NCBI GenBank assembly: GCA_016934605.1
Contig: JAFGSO010000019.1
Location: 1 to 33,990, forward strand
Source: Calditrichota bacterium
GTDB taxonomy: Bacteria; Calditrichota; Calditrichia; RBG-13-44-9
Direction of reading: 5' to 3'
DNA: 33,990 nt
In this document: piece by piece, positions 1 through 7,548 of the stretch
Layout of the letters: every line of letters begins with the position of its first letter
Position numbering within the stretch: the first letter of the stretch is position 1
Program-made: the position numbers and the translations under genes
The notes under the pieces: model-generated
What the model saw: only the letters and a program-made list of their open reading frames with translations
Told to the model about the DNA's origin: nothing
Database searches by the model: none

Positions 1-223
1 AGTCGCAGAATATATCACCAAAACTCATGCCATCTGTGTTATCTGCGGAAATCCGGCCAATTATACCCAGCGGAAAACGCCGAGTAAGGAAAGAGTTGTA
101 GTGGGAGCCGCTGATATTTATGAAGCACGCTGCCGCAACTGTTTTGAACCGCCGGAAGACTCAAAGCAGGAAATCAAATTTTCTGCAAAAAATCGCTCTT
201 CTGCGAAGGAGACATCCAGATGA
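1..223 (+). CDS. tdk: Thymidine kinase, C-terminal fragment
   Basis: Only the last 73 codons lie in the window; the gene enters from the left edge. Thymidine kinase phosphorylates thymidine with ATP in the pyrimidine salvage pathway. The visible part is the C-terminal lasso and zinc domain of bacterial type II Td[24 protein letters not shown] followed by [19 protein letters not shown] in family-typical spacing, with two CxxC pairs (CVIC and CRNC) that would bind structural zinc. It is followed by a polar tail of about 18 residues. The stop overlaps the start of the nucleoside transporter (ATGA), so the two genes are very probably translationally coupled, which fits uptake plus phosphorylation of nucleosides. 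Confidence 0.9.
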   Translation, partial: VAEYITKTHAICVICGNPANYTQRKTPSKERVVVGAADIYEARCRNCFEPPEDSKQEIKFSAKNRSSAKETSR

Positions 224-1533
224 TCCCCGATATTCTTTTCGGATTAGCCGGACTTGCCTGGTTACTGGCCATCGCCTTCGCATTTTCCAGCCATAAGAGA
301 AAAATCGATTGGCGGCTGGTCGGGACCGGAGTGGCTCTTCAGATTGTTTTTGCACTATTCGTTCTCAAAGTGCCGGGAGGGGAGGATGTCTTTAATGCCC
401 TCAGTAAATTCTTCGTCACAATCATTAATTTCACTTTTGAGGGGGCTGAGTTTGTATTCGGGATCTTGTCTTCTCAGACAATGATGGAAAAAATGATGCC
501 CCCGGATATGCAGAACATGGGATTCGGTTTCATCTTCGCTTTTCAGGTATTGCCAACCATTATATTCTTTTCTTCACTGATGTCAGTTCTTTATCATCTT
601 GGAATTATGCAGAAAGTAGTGCAGGGGATGGCCTGGGTGATGGCGAAGACCATGCGGGTCAGCGGATCTGAATCCCTCTCGGTAGCTGCCAATGTATTTA
701 TCGGTCAGACTGAAGCACCGCTGGTGGTAAGACCGTATGTCGCATCCATGACGCAATCGGAACTGCTTACACTGATGGTCGGAGGGATGGCCACTATTGC
801 CGGAGGTGTTCTGGCGGCTTATGTAAACATCCTCGGAGGCACCGATCCTCAAATGCAGGTCTATTATGCCAAGCATCTCCTTTCCGCCAGCATTATGGCA
901 GCGCCGGCAACCATGGTGATTGCGAAATTGTTGAAACCGGAAGTGGAGCATTCGGAAACAAAAGGTGTTGTGGAACTGAAAGTTGAAAAGAACACCGCGA
1001 ATGTCATCGATGCAGCGGCCACAGGAGCCGGAGACGGACTGAAACTGGCCCTGAATGTTGCTGCCATGTTATTAGCCTTTATTGCCCTCATTGCCATGGC
1101 AAATTATATTCTGGAAGCATTCGGGAATATCACAGGTCTTAATACGGTTATTGGACAACCGTTGAATCTGAATCTGATTCTGGGATATCTTCTGGCACCG
1201 ATTTCCTGGATTATCGGAGTTCCCTGGCAGGATGCGATCCATGTTGGTACACTGATCGGACAAAAAGTGGTTATTAATGAATTTATCGCCTACCTGGAAC
1301 TGGGGAATATGATTCAGGATGGGATGCTGTCTGAAAAAGCCAGAATCATCTCCACTTATGCATTGTGCGGCTTCGCAAATTTTTCTTCGATCGCCATTCA
1401 GATTGGTGGAATTGGGGGAATTGCTCCCAACCGGAGGAAGGATCTGGCAAGATTTGGACTTAGAGCAGTTCTGGGTGGCTCTCTGGCTACCTTCATGACG
1501 GCTACTATTGCGGGCGTATTAACTTCTTTGTAA
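220..1533 (+). CDS. nupC: Concentrative nucleoside transporter (CNT/NupC family)
   Basis: An inner-membrane symporter importing nucleosides with sodium or protons. The 437 residues are the usual bacterial CNT size. The two substrate-binding signatures are present: GQTEAPL at about 162-168 and [19 protein letters not shown] at about 381-399. An NEF motif near 353 corresponds to the second conserved acidic segment. Hydrophobic stretches cover most of the protein, with one long polar loop at about 238-270. The start ATG overlaps the tdk stop by four bases. Together with tdk upstream and purine nucleoside phosphorylase downstream it makes a salvage locus. Cation and exact nucleoside preference cannot be read from the sequence. 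Confidence 0.93.
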   Translation: MIPDILFGLAGLAWLLAIAFAFSSHKRKIDWRLVGTGVALQIVFALFVLKVPGGEDVFNALSKFFVTIINFTFEGAEFVFGILSSQTMMEKMMPPDMQNMGFGFIFAFQVLPTIIFFSSLMSVLYHLGIMQKVVQGMAWVMAKTMRVSGSESLSVAANVFIGQTEAPLVVRPYVASMTQSELLTLMVGGMATIAGGVLAAYVNILGGTDPQMQVYYAKHLLSASIMAAPATMVIAKLLKPEVEHSETKGVVELKVEKNTANVIDAAATGAGDGLKLALNVAAMLLAFIALIAMANYILEAFGNITGLNTVIGQPLNLNLILGYLLAPISWIIGVPWQDAIHVGTLIGQKVVINEFIAYLELGNMIQDGMLSEKARIISTYALCGFANFSSIAIQIGGIGGIAPNRRKDLARFGLRAVLGGSLATFMTATIAGVLTSL

Positions 1534-1595
1534 TTTATGGAAATAATTTAAATCCAGGCATTAATTATGAATACAGCAAGAAAGGATGAAATATC

Positions 1596-3326
1596 ATGAA
1601 GGGTTGGGTGAAAATTGTTTTATTGATTGTCATTATTTTTATCTGTGTGGGATCATTCTATTATTTGATGTTTTCAAGTCTGTTTGAAGGTCCGGCACCG
1701 ATTTCACGGGACAGTTACTTGCAGCTGGACATTTACGGTGAACTTCCGGAACGGGAAAGTCCGGAACCTCTGTCTCAGATTTTTGCTGCACAGGTACCGG
1801 TGATGGGTGAACTTCTTCAATCAATCCGGAAGGCAAAAATTGATGATAACATCAAAGGACTGATCATCCGGCCTATGGGATTAAGCACCGGATGGGCAAA
1901 AATTGAAGAGCTGAAACAGACGATCGAGGATTTCAAAACATCGGGTAAAAAAGTATATGTCTATCTGGAAGTCGCTTCAAACAGAGAATACTACCTTGCT
2001 CTTTCCGGAGATACCATCTTTGGCTCACCGGAAGGACTTCTGTTCATTAACGGTCTTTTAGGCGGTGGATATTTCCTGAAGGGTACTCTGGATAAATTGG
2101 GTATTGAAGCCGAATTTATTGAAGCAGGAAAATACAAGAACTATCCGGAAATGTTTACCCGCTCCGGTATGAGTCCCGCTGCAAAGGAGATGCTGTCCAC
2201 TATTCTGGATGATATCTTCAGAAGATATTTGCAAGAGATTGAAAAAAGCCGGGGAGTTTCCGCCCGCCGTGCCAAAGAGCTGATAGATAAAGGTATTTAC
2301 AGCCTGAAAGATGCCTATAAAAGCGGAATTATTGATACATTGATGTATTACAATGAATTCACTGAATTTTTGAAAGAAAAGGAACGGAGTCGACCCGGAA
2401 TTGTTTCCTACAGTCGATATAAAGAAATTCCCTTCAGTAAACTGGGGGTGAAGGCGAAGGAATATGTCGCCCTGATCTATGCGGTAGGTTCAATTGTATC
2501 CGGTTTTGGAGGCGATTTTTTTGAAGACGGGCTGATTGTCTCCGAAAATATGGCAAAAAATATCAAGAAAGCAACAGAGGATAAATCGGTTAAAGCAATC
2601 GTATTACGTGTGAACAGTCCCGGTGGTTCAGGTATTGCATCAGACATTATCTGGAAACAGGTGAAGGAGGCACGCACTCAAAAGCCGGTCATAATATCCA
2701 TCTCAGATGTTGCCGCTTCCGGCGGATATTACATATCAATGGCAGCTGATACCATTTACAGCCAGCCCAGCGCTCTGGTAGGGAGCATTGGTGTCTTTTC
2801 CGGCAAATTCTCCGTCAAGGGTCTGTATGAAAAACTGGGTATTAACAAGGAAGAAATTCCCCGCGGAAAGAATGCTGATATTTTCTCCGATATTTCCCTG
2901 TTTAATGACAGTCAGGAAGAACTGATTCGCGAGATAGTAATGCAATCTTATCAGGATTTTATTTCCAAAGCTGCTGAAGGACGTAAGGTGCCGGCGGCTG
3001 AGATCCGGGAGATTGCCGGCGGAAGAGTGTGGACTGGTGAACAGGCGGTTCAGAATGGTCTGATTGATAAGCTGGGTGGTCTGGAAGATGCCATCCGAAG
3101 TGCCAAAATTATGGCCGGGATTTCGCCTGATACACCTGTAAAACTGAAAGTTTATCCCAAACAGCGGTCAATACTGGAAAAACTTATGTCCGGAGGATTA
3201 CAGGCTCGCACCGACTGGCTGAAGAACATGTTGCCCGCGCATATCATCAGATATGCCAGGGGTTTTCTCTTTTACCGGGATTATGAACCTTTACTCCTGA
3301 TACCATTTGTCCCGGAAATCAAATAA
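1596..3326 (+). CDS. sppA: Signal peptide peptidase SppA, 67K type
   Basis: A membrane-anchored Ser/Lys protease that degrades cleaved signal peptides at the periplasmic face. An N-terminal transmembrane segment spans about residues 6-26. The tandem 67K architecture is complete at 576 residues, slightly below E. coli SppA. The catalytic lysine is K181 in EAGKYKNYPEMF (first half) and the nucleophile is S375 in DVAASGGYYIS (second half), followed by the oxyanion-region VGSIGVFSGK. The SPGGSG motif near 341 is also typical. AAGGATG lies seven bases before the ATG. It sits 62 bp after the transporter and 18 bp before pgsA, so it probably shares their transcript, without an obvious functional link to nucleoside salvage. 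Confidence 0.94.
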   Translation: MKGWVKIVLLIVIIFICVGSFYYLMFSSLFEGPAPISRDSYLQLDIYGELPERESPEPLSQIFAAQVPVMGELLQSIRKAKIDDNIKGLIIRPMGLSTGWAKIEELKQTIEDFKTSGKKVYVYLEVASNREYYLALSGDTIFGSPEGLLFINGLLGGGYFLKGTLDKLGIEAEFIEAGKYKNYPEMFTRSGMSPAAKEMLSTILDDIFRRYLQEIEKSRGVSARRAKELIDKGIYSLKDAYKSGIIDTLMYYNEFTEFLKEKERSRPGIVSYSRYKEIPFSKLGVKAKEYVALIYAVGSIVSGFGGDFFEDGLIVSENMAKNIKKATEDKSVKAIVLRVNSPGGSGIASDIIWKQVKEARTQKPVIISISDVAASGGYYISMAADTIYSQPSALVGSIGVFSGKFSVKGLYEKLGINKEEIPRGKNADIFSDISLFNDSQEELIREIVMQSYQDFISKAAEGRKVPAAEIREIAGGRVWTGEQAVQNGLIDKLGGLEDAIRSAKIMAGISPDTPVKLKVYPKQRSILEKLMSGGLQARTDWLKNMLPAHIIRYARGFLFYRDYEPLLLIPFVPEIK

Positions 3327-3344
3327 CCAGGTAAATTATCTGCT

Positions 3345-3914
3345 ATGGATATCTCCCGGTACATCGTAAAAGATAAAATCTGGACTCTGTCCAATATCTT
3401 CAGCTTTGCCAGACTGTTTATGGCGGTATTCCTTTTCTATTTCATCTACACCAGGCATACTTATGTCGCCACATTTCTGGCGATTCTTGCTGTTATTTCA
3501 GACTATGCAGATGGTTATGCTGCCAGACGAAGGAATGAAGTCACTGAACTGGGCAAAATTCTGGATCCGGTGGCAGATAAGGTCTCGGTGGGTCTCAGTG
3601 CTGTTGCCTTGCATCTTTCTTACGGACTTCCATTATGGATGGTTATTGTGATTGTCGGGCGGGACATATTGATCCTGATCGGTTCCCTGTTCCTGATGGA
3701 TAAAGTGAAAGCTGTTGCAGCTTCCCAGATGCCCGGAAAGATTGCCGTTACTGTGATAGCCATGCTTCTGCTGTCATATCTTTTTGAGTTTCATAACATT
3801 AAAAATATTCTGATTATTTTAACTATCCTGGCAATCATTTATTCATTTACGAGTTATCTGATCCGGTTTCTCAGAATTATGGGCCGGAAAACCGACAAAA
3901 AGGAGGCTCTCTGA
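3345..3914 (+). CDS. pgsA: CDP-alcohol phosphatidyltransferase, PgsA-like
   Basis: An integral-membrane enzyme that transfers a phosphatidyl group from CDP-diacylglycerol to an alcohol, most likely glycerol-3-phosphate in phosphatidylglycerol synthesis. The family signature D-x2-DG-x2-AR-x8-G-x3-D-x3-D is intact: D53, D56, G57, A60, R61, G70, D74, D78 (DYADGYAARR...GKILDPVADK). The protein is 189 residues with several hydrophobic helices, the usual size for this family. The substrate alcohol is inferred from overall PgsA resemblance and could differ (another CDP-alcohol transferase). Its stop codon lies inside the probable initiation region of the purine nucleoside phosphorylase gene. Confidence 0.85.
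   Translation: MDISRYIVKDKIWTLSNIFSFARLFMAVFLFYFIYTRHTYVATFLAILAVISDYADGYAARRRNEVTELGKILDPVADKVSVGLSAVALHLSYGLPLWMVIVIVGRDILILIGSLFLMDKVKAVAASQMPGKIAVTVIAMLLLSYLFEFHNIKNILIILTILAIIYSFTSYLIRFLRIMGRKTDKKEAL
3900..3906 (+). promoter_or_regulatory. Strong Shine-Dalgarno sequence for the downstream pnp
   Basis: AAGGAGG, a near-perfect anti-16S complement, lies in the last codons of pgsA. It sits 4 bases before CTG (3911) and 7 bases before ATC (3914), both in frame with the phosphorylase, and far from any ATG or from the GTG at 3989. It decides where the next gene starts. Confidence 0.75.
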
Positions 3915-4750
3915 TCAGGGAGAAGCTTATTTCCAGTAAAATTAAAACCAGTGCACATTTTATTTCCTCCCGTCTGAAAACGAAGCCAGTGATTGCTGTT
4001 ATTCTGGGTTCAGGTCTGGGAGACTTTGCCGAATCCCTGGAAAATAAAGTGGTGATTGCGGCAGAGGAAATTCCTCATTATCCGGTTTCAACCGTCAAGG
4101 GACATGAGGGGAAGCTGATTTTCGGGGATGCAGGCGATGTATCGGTGATGGCAGTGAAGGGACGAACTCATCTCTATGAAGGACATGACGTAACGAATGT
4201 TGCCTTTGTGGTCCGCATTATGGCACACCTGGGAATTCGACTGCTGATCGTCACCAACGCAGCTGGTGGTGTTAATCCACGTTTTACTCCGGGCGATCTG
4301 ATGATCATTTCAGACCATATTAATTTCATGTTTCGTAATCCGCTGCGTGGACCTGTTATCGACAGCGAAAGCCGCTGGACGGATATGCATAACGCATATG
4401 ATATGCAGCTTCAGGAAAAAATTGAAAAAATAGGCATGGATCTGAAAATTCCACTGAAAAGAGGAGTTCTATTCGTGTCTACTGGTCCTGCCTATGAATC
4501 ACCGGCCGAGGTGAAAATGGCCCGAAAACTGGGGGCGGATGCACTCAGTATGTCAACCGTTCCCGAGGTTTTGGTTGCCCGGGCCAATGGCATCCGGGTG
4601 GCGGGAATTTCCTGCATCACCAATATGGCTACCGGCATCAGTACCGAACCTCTTTCCCATGATGAGGTAACTGAGGTTGCCCGCCTGGTTAAACCTAAAT
4701 TTGCCAGACTGTTGGGTGAGATTTTGAGAAAAATCGGAAAAGAATATTAA
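3911..4750 (+). CDS. Purine nucleoside phosphorylase (trimeric type), probable non-AUG start
   Basis: Cleaves inosine and guanosine with phosphate into base and ribose-1-phosphate. Family motifs are all present: VILGSGLGDFAE phosphate loop, GRTHLYEGHD, VTNAAGGVNP, GDLMIISDHINF, GPAYESPAEVKMARKLGADALSMSTVPE and SCITNMATGIS. The Asn of ITN matches the residue that selects 6-oxopurines in trimeric PNPs. The ORF track starts at GTG 3989, only a few residues before the phosphate loop, but the frame stays open upstream and encodes IREKLISSKIKTSAHFISSRLKTKP, which resembles the usual N-terminal helix. No ATG, GTG or TTG exists there; the SD points to CTG 3911 (overlapping the pgsA stop as CTGA) or ATC 3914. 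This gives 278-279 residues, the normal family length. Confidence 0.9.
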   Translation: MIREKLISSKIKTSAHFISSRLKTKPVIAVILGSGLGDFAESLENKVVIAAEEIPHYPVSTVKGHEGKLIFGDAGDVSVMAVKGRTHLYEGHDVTNVAFVVRIMAHLGIRLLIVTNAAGGVNPRFTPGDLMIISDHINFMFRNPLRGPVIDSESRWTDMHNAYDMQLQEKIEKIGMDLKIPLKRGVLFVSTGPAYESPAEVKMARKLGADALSMSTVPEVLVARANGIRVAGISCITNMATGISTEPLSHDEVTEVARLVKPKFARLLGEILRKIGKEY

Positions 4751-4773
4751 TTTTTCTGATTTTAAATGATTGG

Positions 4774-5250
4774 CTAATCCAGTATGGCTGCCAGTATTAT
4801 GCCCAGGATTAGCCAGAGCGGTATGGAAAACAGAAGAGCCCATACCAGTCCCTGCACAGTTTTCAGCCGATCCTTCAGCGATCTTTTTTCGAAAGCCCGT
4901 TCAATACGTAACTTTACATCTTCCATGTGAAAAGGCTTGGTTATATAATCGTACGCGCCCTTTTTAATAGCATCTACGGCTGTTTCTATTGAAGGATAGC
5001 CGGTAATCATCAGAAAAATAACATCCTTGTCGATATCTCTGATTCGTTTCAGGAGTTCCAGACCATCGATATTGGGCATAAGCAGGTCGGAGATAATGAG
5101 ATCAAAGTCTCCTTTGGTGAATTTATTCAGAGCATCCTGACCATCCTCGGCAGTAGTCACTTCATAATTCATGCTTTCAAGGTAATTTGATAATACTTCC
5201 CGAATATTCTCCTCATCATCAATAACCATTACACGACCAAGCTTTTTCAT
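4774..5250 (-). CDS. Stand-alone response-regulator receiver with C-terminal membrane anchor
   Basis: A phosphoacceptor protein of 158 residues. Residues 5-122 form a complete receiver: acidic pocket D11/D12, phosphoacceptor D55 in LIISDLLMPN, T83 in MITG and K105 in YITKPF. Instead of a DNA-binding or enzymatic output it ends, after a short basic linker, in one hydrophobic helix (about 134-157, LVWALLFSIPLWLILGIILAAIL). Phosphorylation would therefore be displayed at the cytoplasmic face of the membrane. No kinase gene adjoins it; candidate donors are the kinase at 8266 or the receiver-DHp-receiver protein at 15872. GGGAG lies 4 bases before the ATG. It runs opposite to its neighbours from its own promoter. 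Confidence 0.85.
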   Translation of the reverse strand: MKKLGRVMVIDDEENIREVLSNYLESMNYEVTTAEDGQDALNKFTKGDFDLIISDLLMPNIDGLELLKRIRDIDKDVIFLMITGYPSIETAVDAIKKGAYDYITKPFHMEDVKLRIERAFEKRSLKDRLKTVQGLVWALLFSIPLWLILGIILAAILD

Positions 5251-5277
5251 TTTTCTCCCGCTGATATTAGTTTCAAA

Positions 5278-5306
5278 AAATTACAATCTGCTTAACTTAG
5301 TGTCAA
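5278..5306 (-). promoter_or_regulatory. Sigma70-type promoter for the membrane-anchored receiver
   Basis: On the minus strand TTGACA (5306-5301), a 17-base spacer and TAATTT (5283-5278, continuing TTTTG). It is an excellent consensus match about 28 bases upstream of the start codon. By inspection only. Confidence 0.6.
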
Positions 5307-5409
5307 GTAAAAAACAATACCCGTGAAAATCATCGACAATCCAGCCGGTTTGCTTTAGAGCTTCTGAAAGTATTATGGAAATTCTACAGAACTAATTACG
5401 AAAAATCAA

Positions 5410-5440
5410 TTTGATTTACTGGTTTATTTGCCTATTTTTG
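5410..5440 (+). promoter_or_regulatory. Promoter of the lapA-lapB operon
   Basis: TTTG (5410-5413), 19 bases, then TATTTTTG (5433-5440) fits the Bacteroidetes primary-sigma consensus TTTG/TAnnTTTG. Read as sigma70 it is TTGATT-N16-TATTTT. The start codon is 24 bases downstream, with GAGGGA as ribosome binding site. Confidence 0.5.
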
Positions 5441-5464
5441 TAACAAAAAAACTGAGGGAATTTT

Positions 5465-5812
5465 ATGAAGATCATTGAAAATCTTATAAAAATTTTGATC
5501 GTGCTGCTTCTTCTGTTTGTCCTGATCCAGAATTCCAGCCAGAAAATAGACCTTCAGCTTTTTACGCTTTATTATCCCAACATAAATCTGGCAATAATTC
5601 TGTTGATAACACTGGGAATTGGTGCGGTTCTGGGAGCGTTGATGCTCAGTTTAAATCTGATACAATCACGCTCAGAAATTCGTAATCTGCAGAAGAAGAA
5701 TAAACAACTGACGAAAGAGCTGGAAAATTTGCGGAATATCTCCATTGAAGAAATTCCGGACGGCGAAATTCAGTCACCGGAAGAGAACATTAAGAGTAAA
5801 GAGGAGAATTAA
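5465..5812 (+). CDS. lapA: LapA-domain membrane protein (DUF1049/YciS-like)
   Basis: A small inner-membrane protein of 115 residues. Two hydrophobic helices (about 6-22 and 40-64) flank a short loop QNSSQKIDLQLFTLYYPNINL, which carries the typical LapA pattern of QN followed by V/I-x-L-x-F. A cytoplasmic coiled coil (about 68-95, SRSEIRNLQKKNKQLTKELENL) and an acidic tail follow. In E. coli LapA (YciS) is encoded directly before LapB (YciM), and the pair acts in LPS assembly and control of LpxC stability. The same order with a 3-base gap here makes the identification firm although the sequence alone is short. Confidence 0.85.
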   Translation: MKIIENLIKILIVLLLLFVLIQNSSQKIDLQLFTLYYPNINLAIILLITLGIGAVLGALMLSLNLIQSRSEIRNLQKKNKQLTKELENLRNISIEEIPDGEIQSPEENIKSKEEN

Positions 5813-5815
5813 TAC

Positions 5816-6970
5816 ATGCAGAATTCCACCATGCTGACTGAATTGCTGATCGCGTTGCTGGTGATCGCTGCATTGCTGATAATCTATTATTTTACCCGGG
5901 AGTACAGAAAGCCCAGGGGAGGCAGGAACAATTATCTGGAGGCACTGGAATATCTGGTTGACGGAAATGAGAAATGGGCTATCCAGAAATTCAAGGAAGC
6001 CATAAGGGAAAACAGCGAAAATATCGACGCCTATCTCAGACTGGGTGATCTCCTGCGGAAAAAGGGACTTACCAGTAATGCTTTGAAAATACATAAGGAT
6101 CTGATGCTCCGATCAAATCTTTCCGGAGATACACAAACAAAAATCAAATACAGTCTCATGCTGGATTATGAGATGATGGGTAATACCGCACAGGCGATAG
6201 AAACCGCCTATTCCATCCTGGAGAATGATAAATCTTTCCATGCCGAAACAGCAACCCGGCTACTCAATTATCTCGAAAAAGAGGAAAAATGGCAGGAAGC
6301 CTATGATACCATAAAAAAATATTTTAAGAATCCCTCAACTCAATTAAAGAAAAAAGCTGCTCTCTACCTGGTATTTGATGGGCTGAAACTGCAGGAGAAA
6401 GAGCAGGGCAGAGATGCCAGGATCAAATACAAAGAAGCACTGAAAACTGATTCCAATTGCGCGGCTGCTTATTATTACCTTGGCTCCTCATATTATGCCG
6501 AGGGTCGCCTGGAAGATGCCGTTCAGGAGTGGAAAACTTTATGTGCGGCAATCCCCCCAAAAGCCCAGGTTGCATTTGATGATCTGGAAAGAACCTGGTT
6601 CGACCTGGGGAAATTTACCGAAGCAGAAAAGCTGTATAAGTCTATAGTGGACAAAAATCCCCAGAATATACATGCCTATATTTCATTGGCAGAAATCTAT
6701 GAAAAGAAGGAGGATTTCGATACTGCCCTGGATATTCTGGACCGAATGTCTGAAGAATTTAAGGGGGAACCGCAAATAGTGGGATATAAAATACAGCTTC
6801 TTCTGAATAAGAATCAGAATAAACAAGCCGGTAGCCATGCTCTGGAATTTTTCCAGAAAAATTTCACTCTCACCGATATCAAATTTGAATGCCAGGAATG
6901 CCAGTATATCAGTAATAAGCCTCTATGGATATGTCCACAATGCAAAAGTATCGATTCTTTTATATCATAA
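5816..6970 (+). CDS. lapB: LapB/YciM-like TPR protein with C-terminal zinc ribbon
   Basis: A membrane-tethered TPR scaffold. In E. coli LapB works with FtsH to control LpxC turnover and so LPS synthesis. The 384 residues match E. coli LapB (389). Order: N-terminal transmembrane helix (about 7-25, LLIALLVIAALLIIYYF), a YLEALEYLVDGNEKWAIQKFKEAI segment like the LapB start, six to nine TPR-like helical repeats to about 345, then a rubredoxin-type ribbon with C359-x2-C362 and C373-x2-C376. All four cysteines are kept. The 3' end carries the start of the SPOR gene in another frame. The presence of LapAB indicates an LPS-bearing outer membrane. Confidence 0.9.
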   Translation: MQNSTMLTELLIALLVIAALLIIYYFTREYRKPRGGRNNYLEALEYLVDGNEKWAIQKFKEAIRENSENIDAYLRLGDLLRKKGLTSNALKIHKDLMLRSNLSGDTQTKIKYSLMLDYEMMGNTAQAIETAYSILENDKSFHAETATRLLNYLEKEEKWQEAYDTIKKYFKNPSTQLKKKAALYLVFDGLKLQEKEQGRDARIKYKEALKTDSNCAAAYYYLGSSYYAEGRLEDAVQEWKTLCAAIPPKAQVAFDDLERTWFDLGKFTEAEKLYKSIVDKNPQNIHAYISLAEIYEKKEDFDTALDILDRMSEEFKGEPQIVGYKIQLLLNKNQNKQAGSHALEFFQKNFTLTDIKFECQECQYISNKPLWICPQCKSIDSFIS

Positions 6971-7548
6971 TTTTATTTTCTGTTCTGTTTTGTTCGACAG
7001 GGTTTTCACAGGAATCTCATGTGTCTGTGCTGTATATACAGAACAAGATTTCTGAAATCGAAACTGCATTGAATGCAGGAAAAATTACCGATGAAGACTG
7101 GAACAAATTTGCACAGGCGCTTTTTGTGGAAGATCTGGATGCTGCGTTGAATCTGTACATAGAGCTGTACAATAAAACGAATAATATTCAGATCAAAAAA
7201 CTGGTAACAGACAGGATTTCTCAATACTACTATGCTAAAGGATTATATGATTCTGCCGAAAGATTATTGAAGGATGAATCATTCCGGCAGCGGATTTTTA
7301 CTGCGAACGTGGATAAAATCTATTTTGGTGTCCAATTAGGTGCTTTTTCTTCAGAGAAAAATGCCGATAATGCCAGAAAGAGATTTTCCCAAAATGCAGA
7401 AAATTTGTCAATTGTGCGCAAAACCAGTGGAGGGAAAGAACTCTTTGTAGTAATAGCCGGACAGTTTACCAGCCGGGATGAAGCAGAAAAGTACAGGAAC
7501 TTTCTGAAAAACAAATACGATTACAATGGCCTTGTTATTCAATTTTAA
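6940..7548 (+). CDS. Secreted SPOR-domain protein
   Basis: A probable periplasmic peptidoglycan-binding protein. The ORF opens at 6925, but MQKYRFFYIIILFSVLFCSTGFSQ from the ATG at 6940 gives a clean signal peptide, so I chose that start; 6925 and 6931 remain possible. The middle (about 30-115) is helical with a short TPR-like stretch (YYAKGLYDSAERLL). The C-terminal 75 residues form a SPOR domain: YFGVQLGAFSSEKNADNARKRF followed by LFVVIAGQFTSRDEAEKYRNFL. SPOR domains bind glycan strands lacking stem peptides at septa. The gene overlaps lapB by 31 bases in a different frame, implying coupled translation; there is no clear Shine-Dalgarno. Confidence 0.8.
   Translation: MQKYRFFYIIILFSVLFCSTGFSQESHVSVLYIQNKISEIETALNAGKITDEDWNKFAQALFVEDLDAALNLYIELYNKTNNIQIKKLVTDRISQYYYAKGLYDSAERLLKDESFRQRIFTANVDKIYFGVQLGAFSSEKNADNARKRFSQNAENLSIVRKTSGGKELFVVIAGQFTSRDEAEKYRNFLKNKYDYNGLVIQF

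Noticed and set aside
3989-4750. GTG 3989 as the start of purine nucleoside phosphorylase (ORF-track start)
   Set aside because: It has no ribosome binding site and removes a family-conserved N-terminal helix that is encoded in frame upstream.
4771-4815. Exact 10-bp inverted repeat TGGCTAATCC...GGATTAGCCA as a terminator
   Set aside because: The loop is 25 bases, no T run follows on either strand and it lies largely within the receiver gene's coding end; probably chance.
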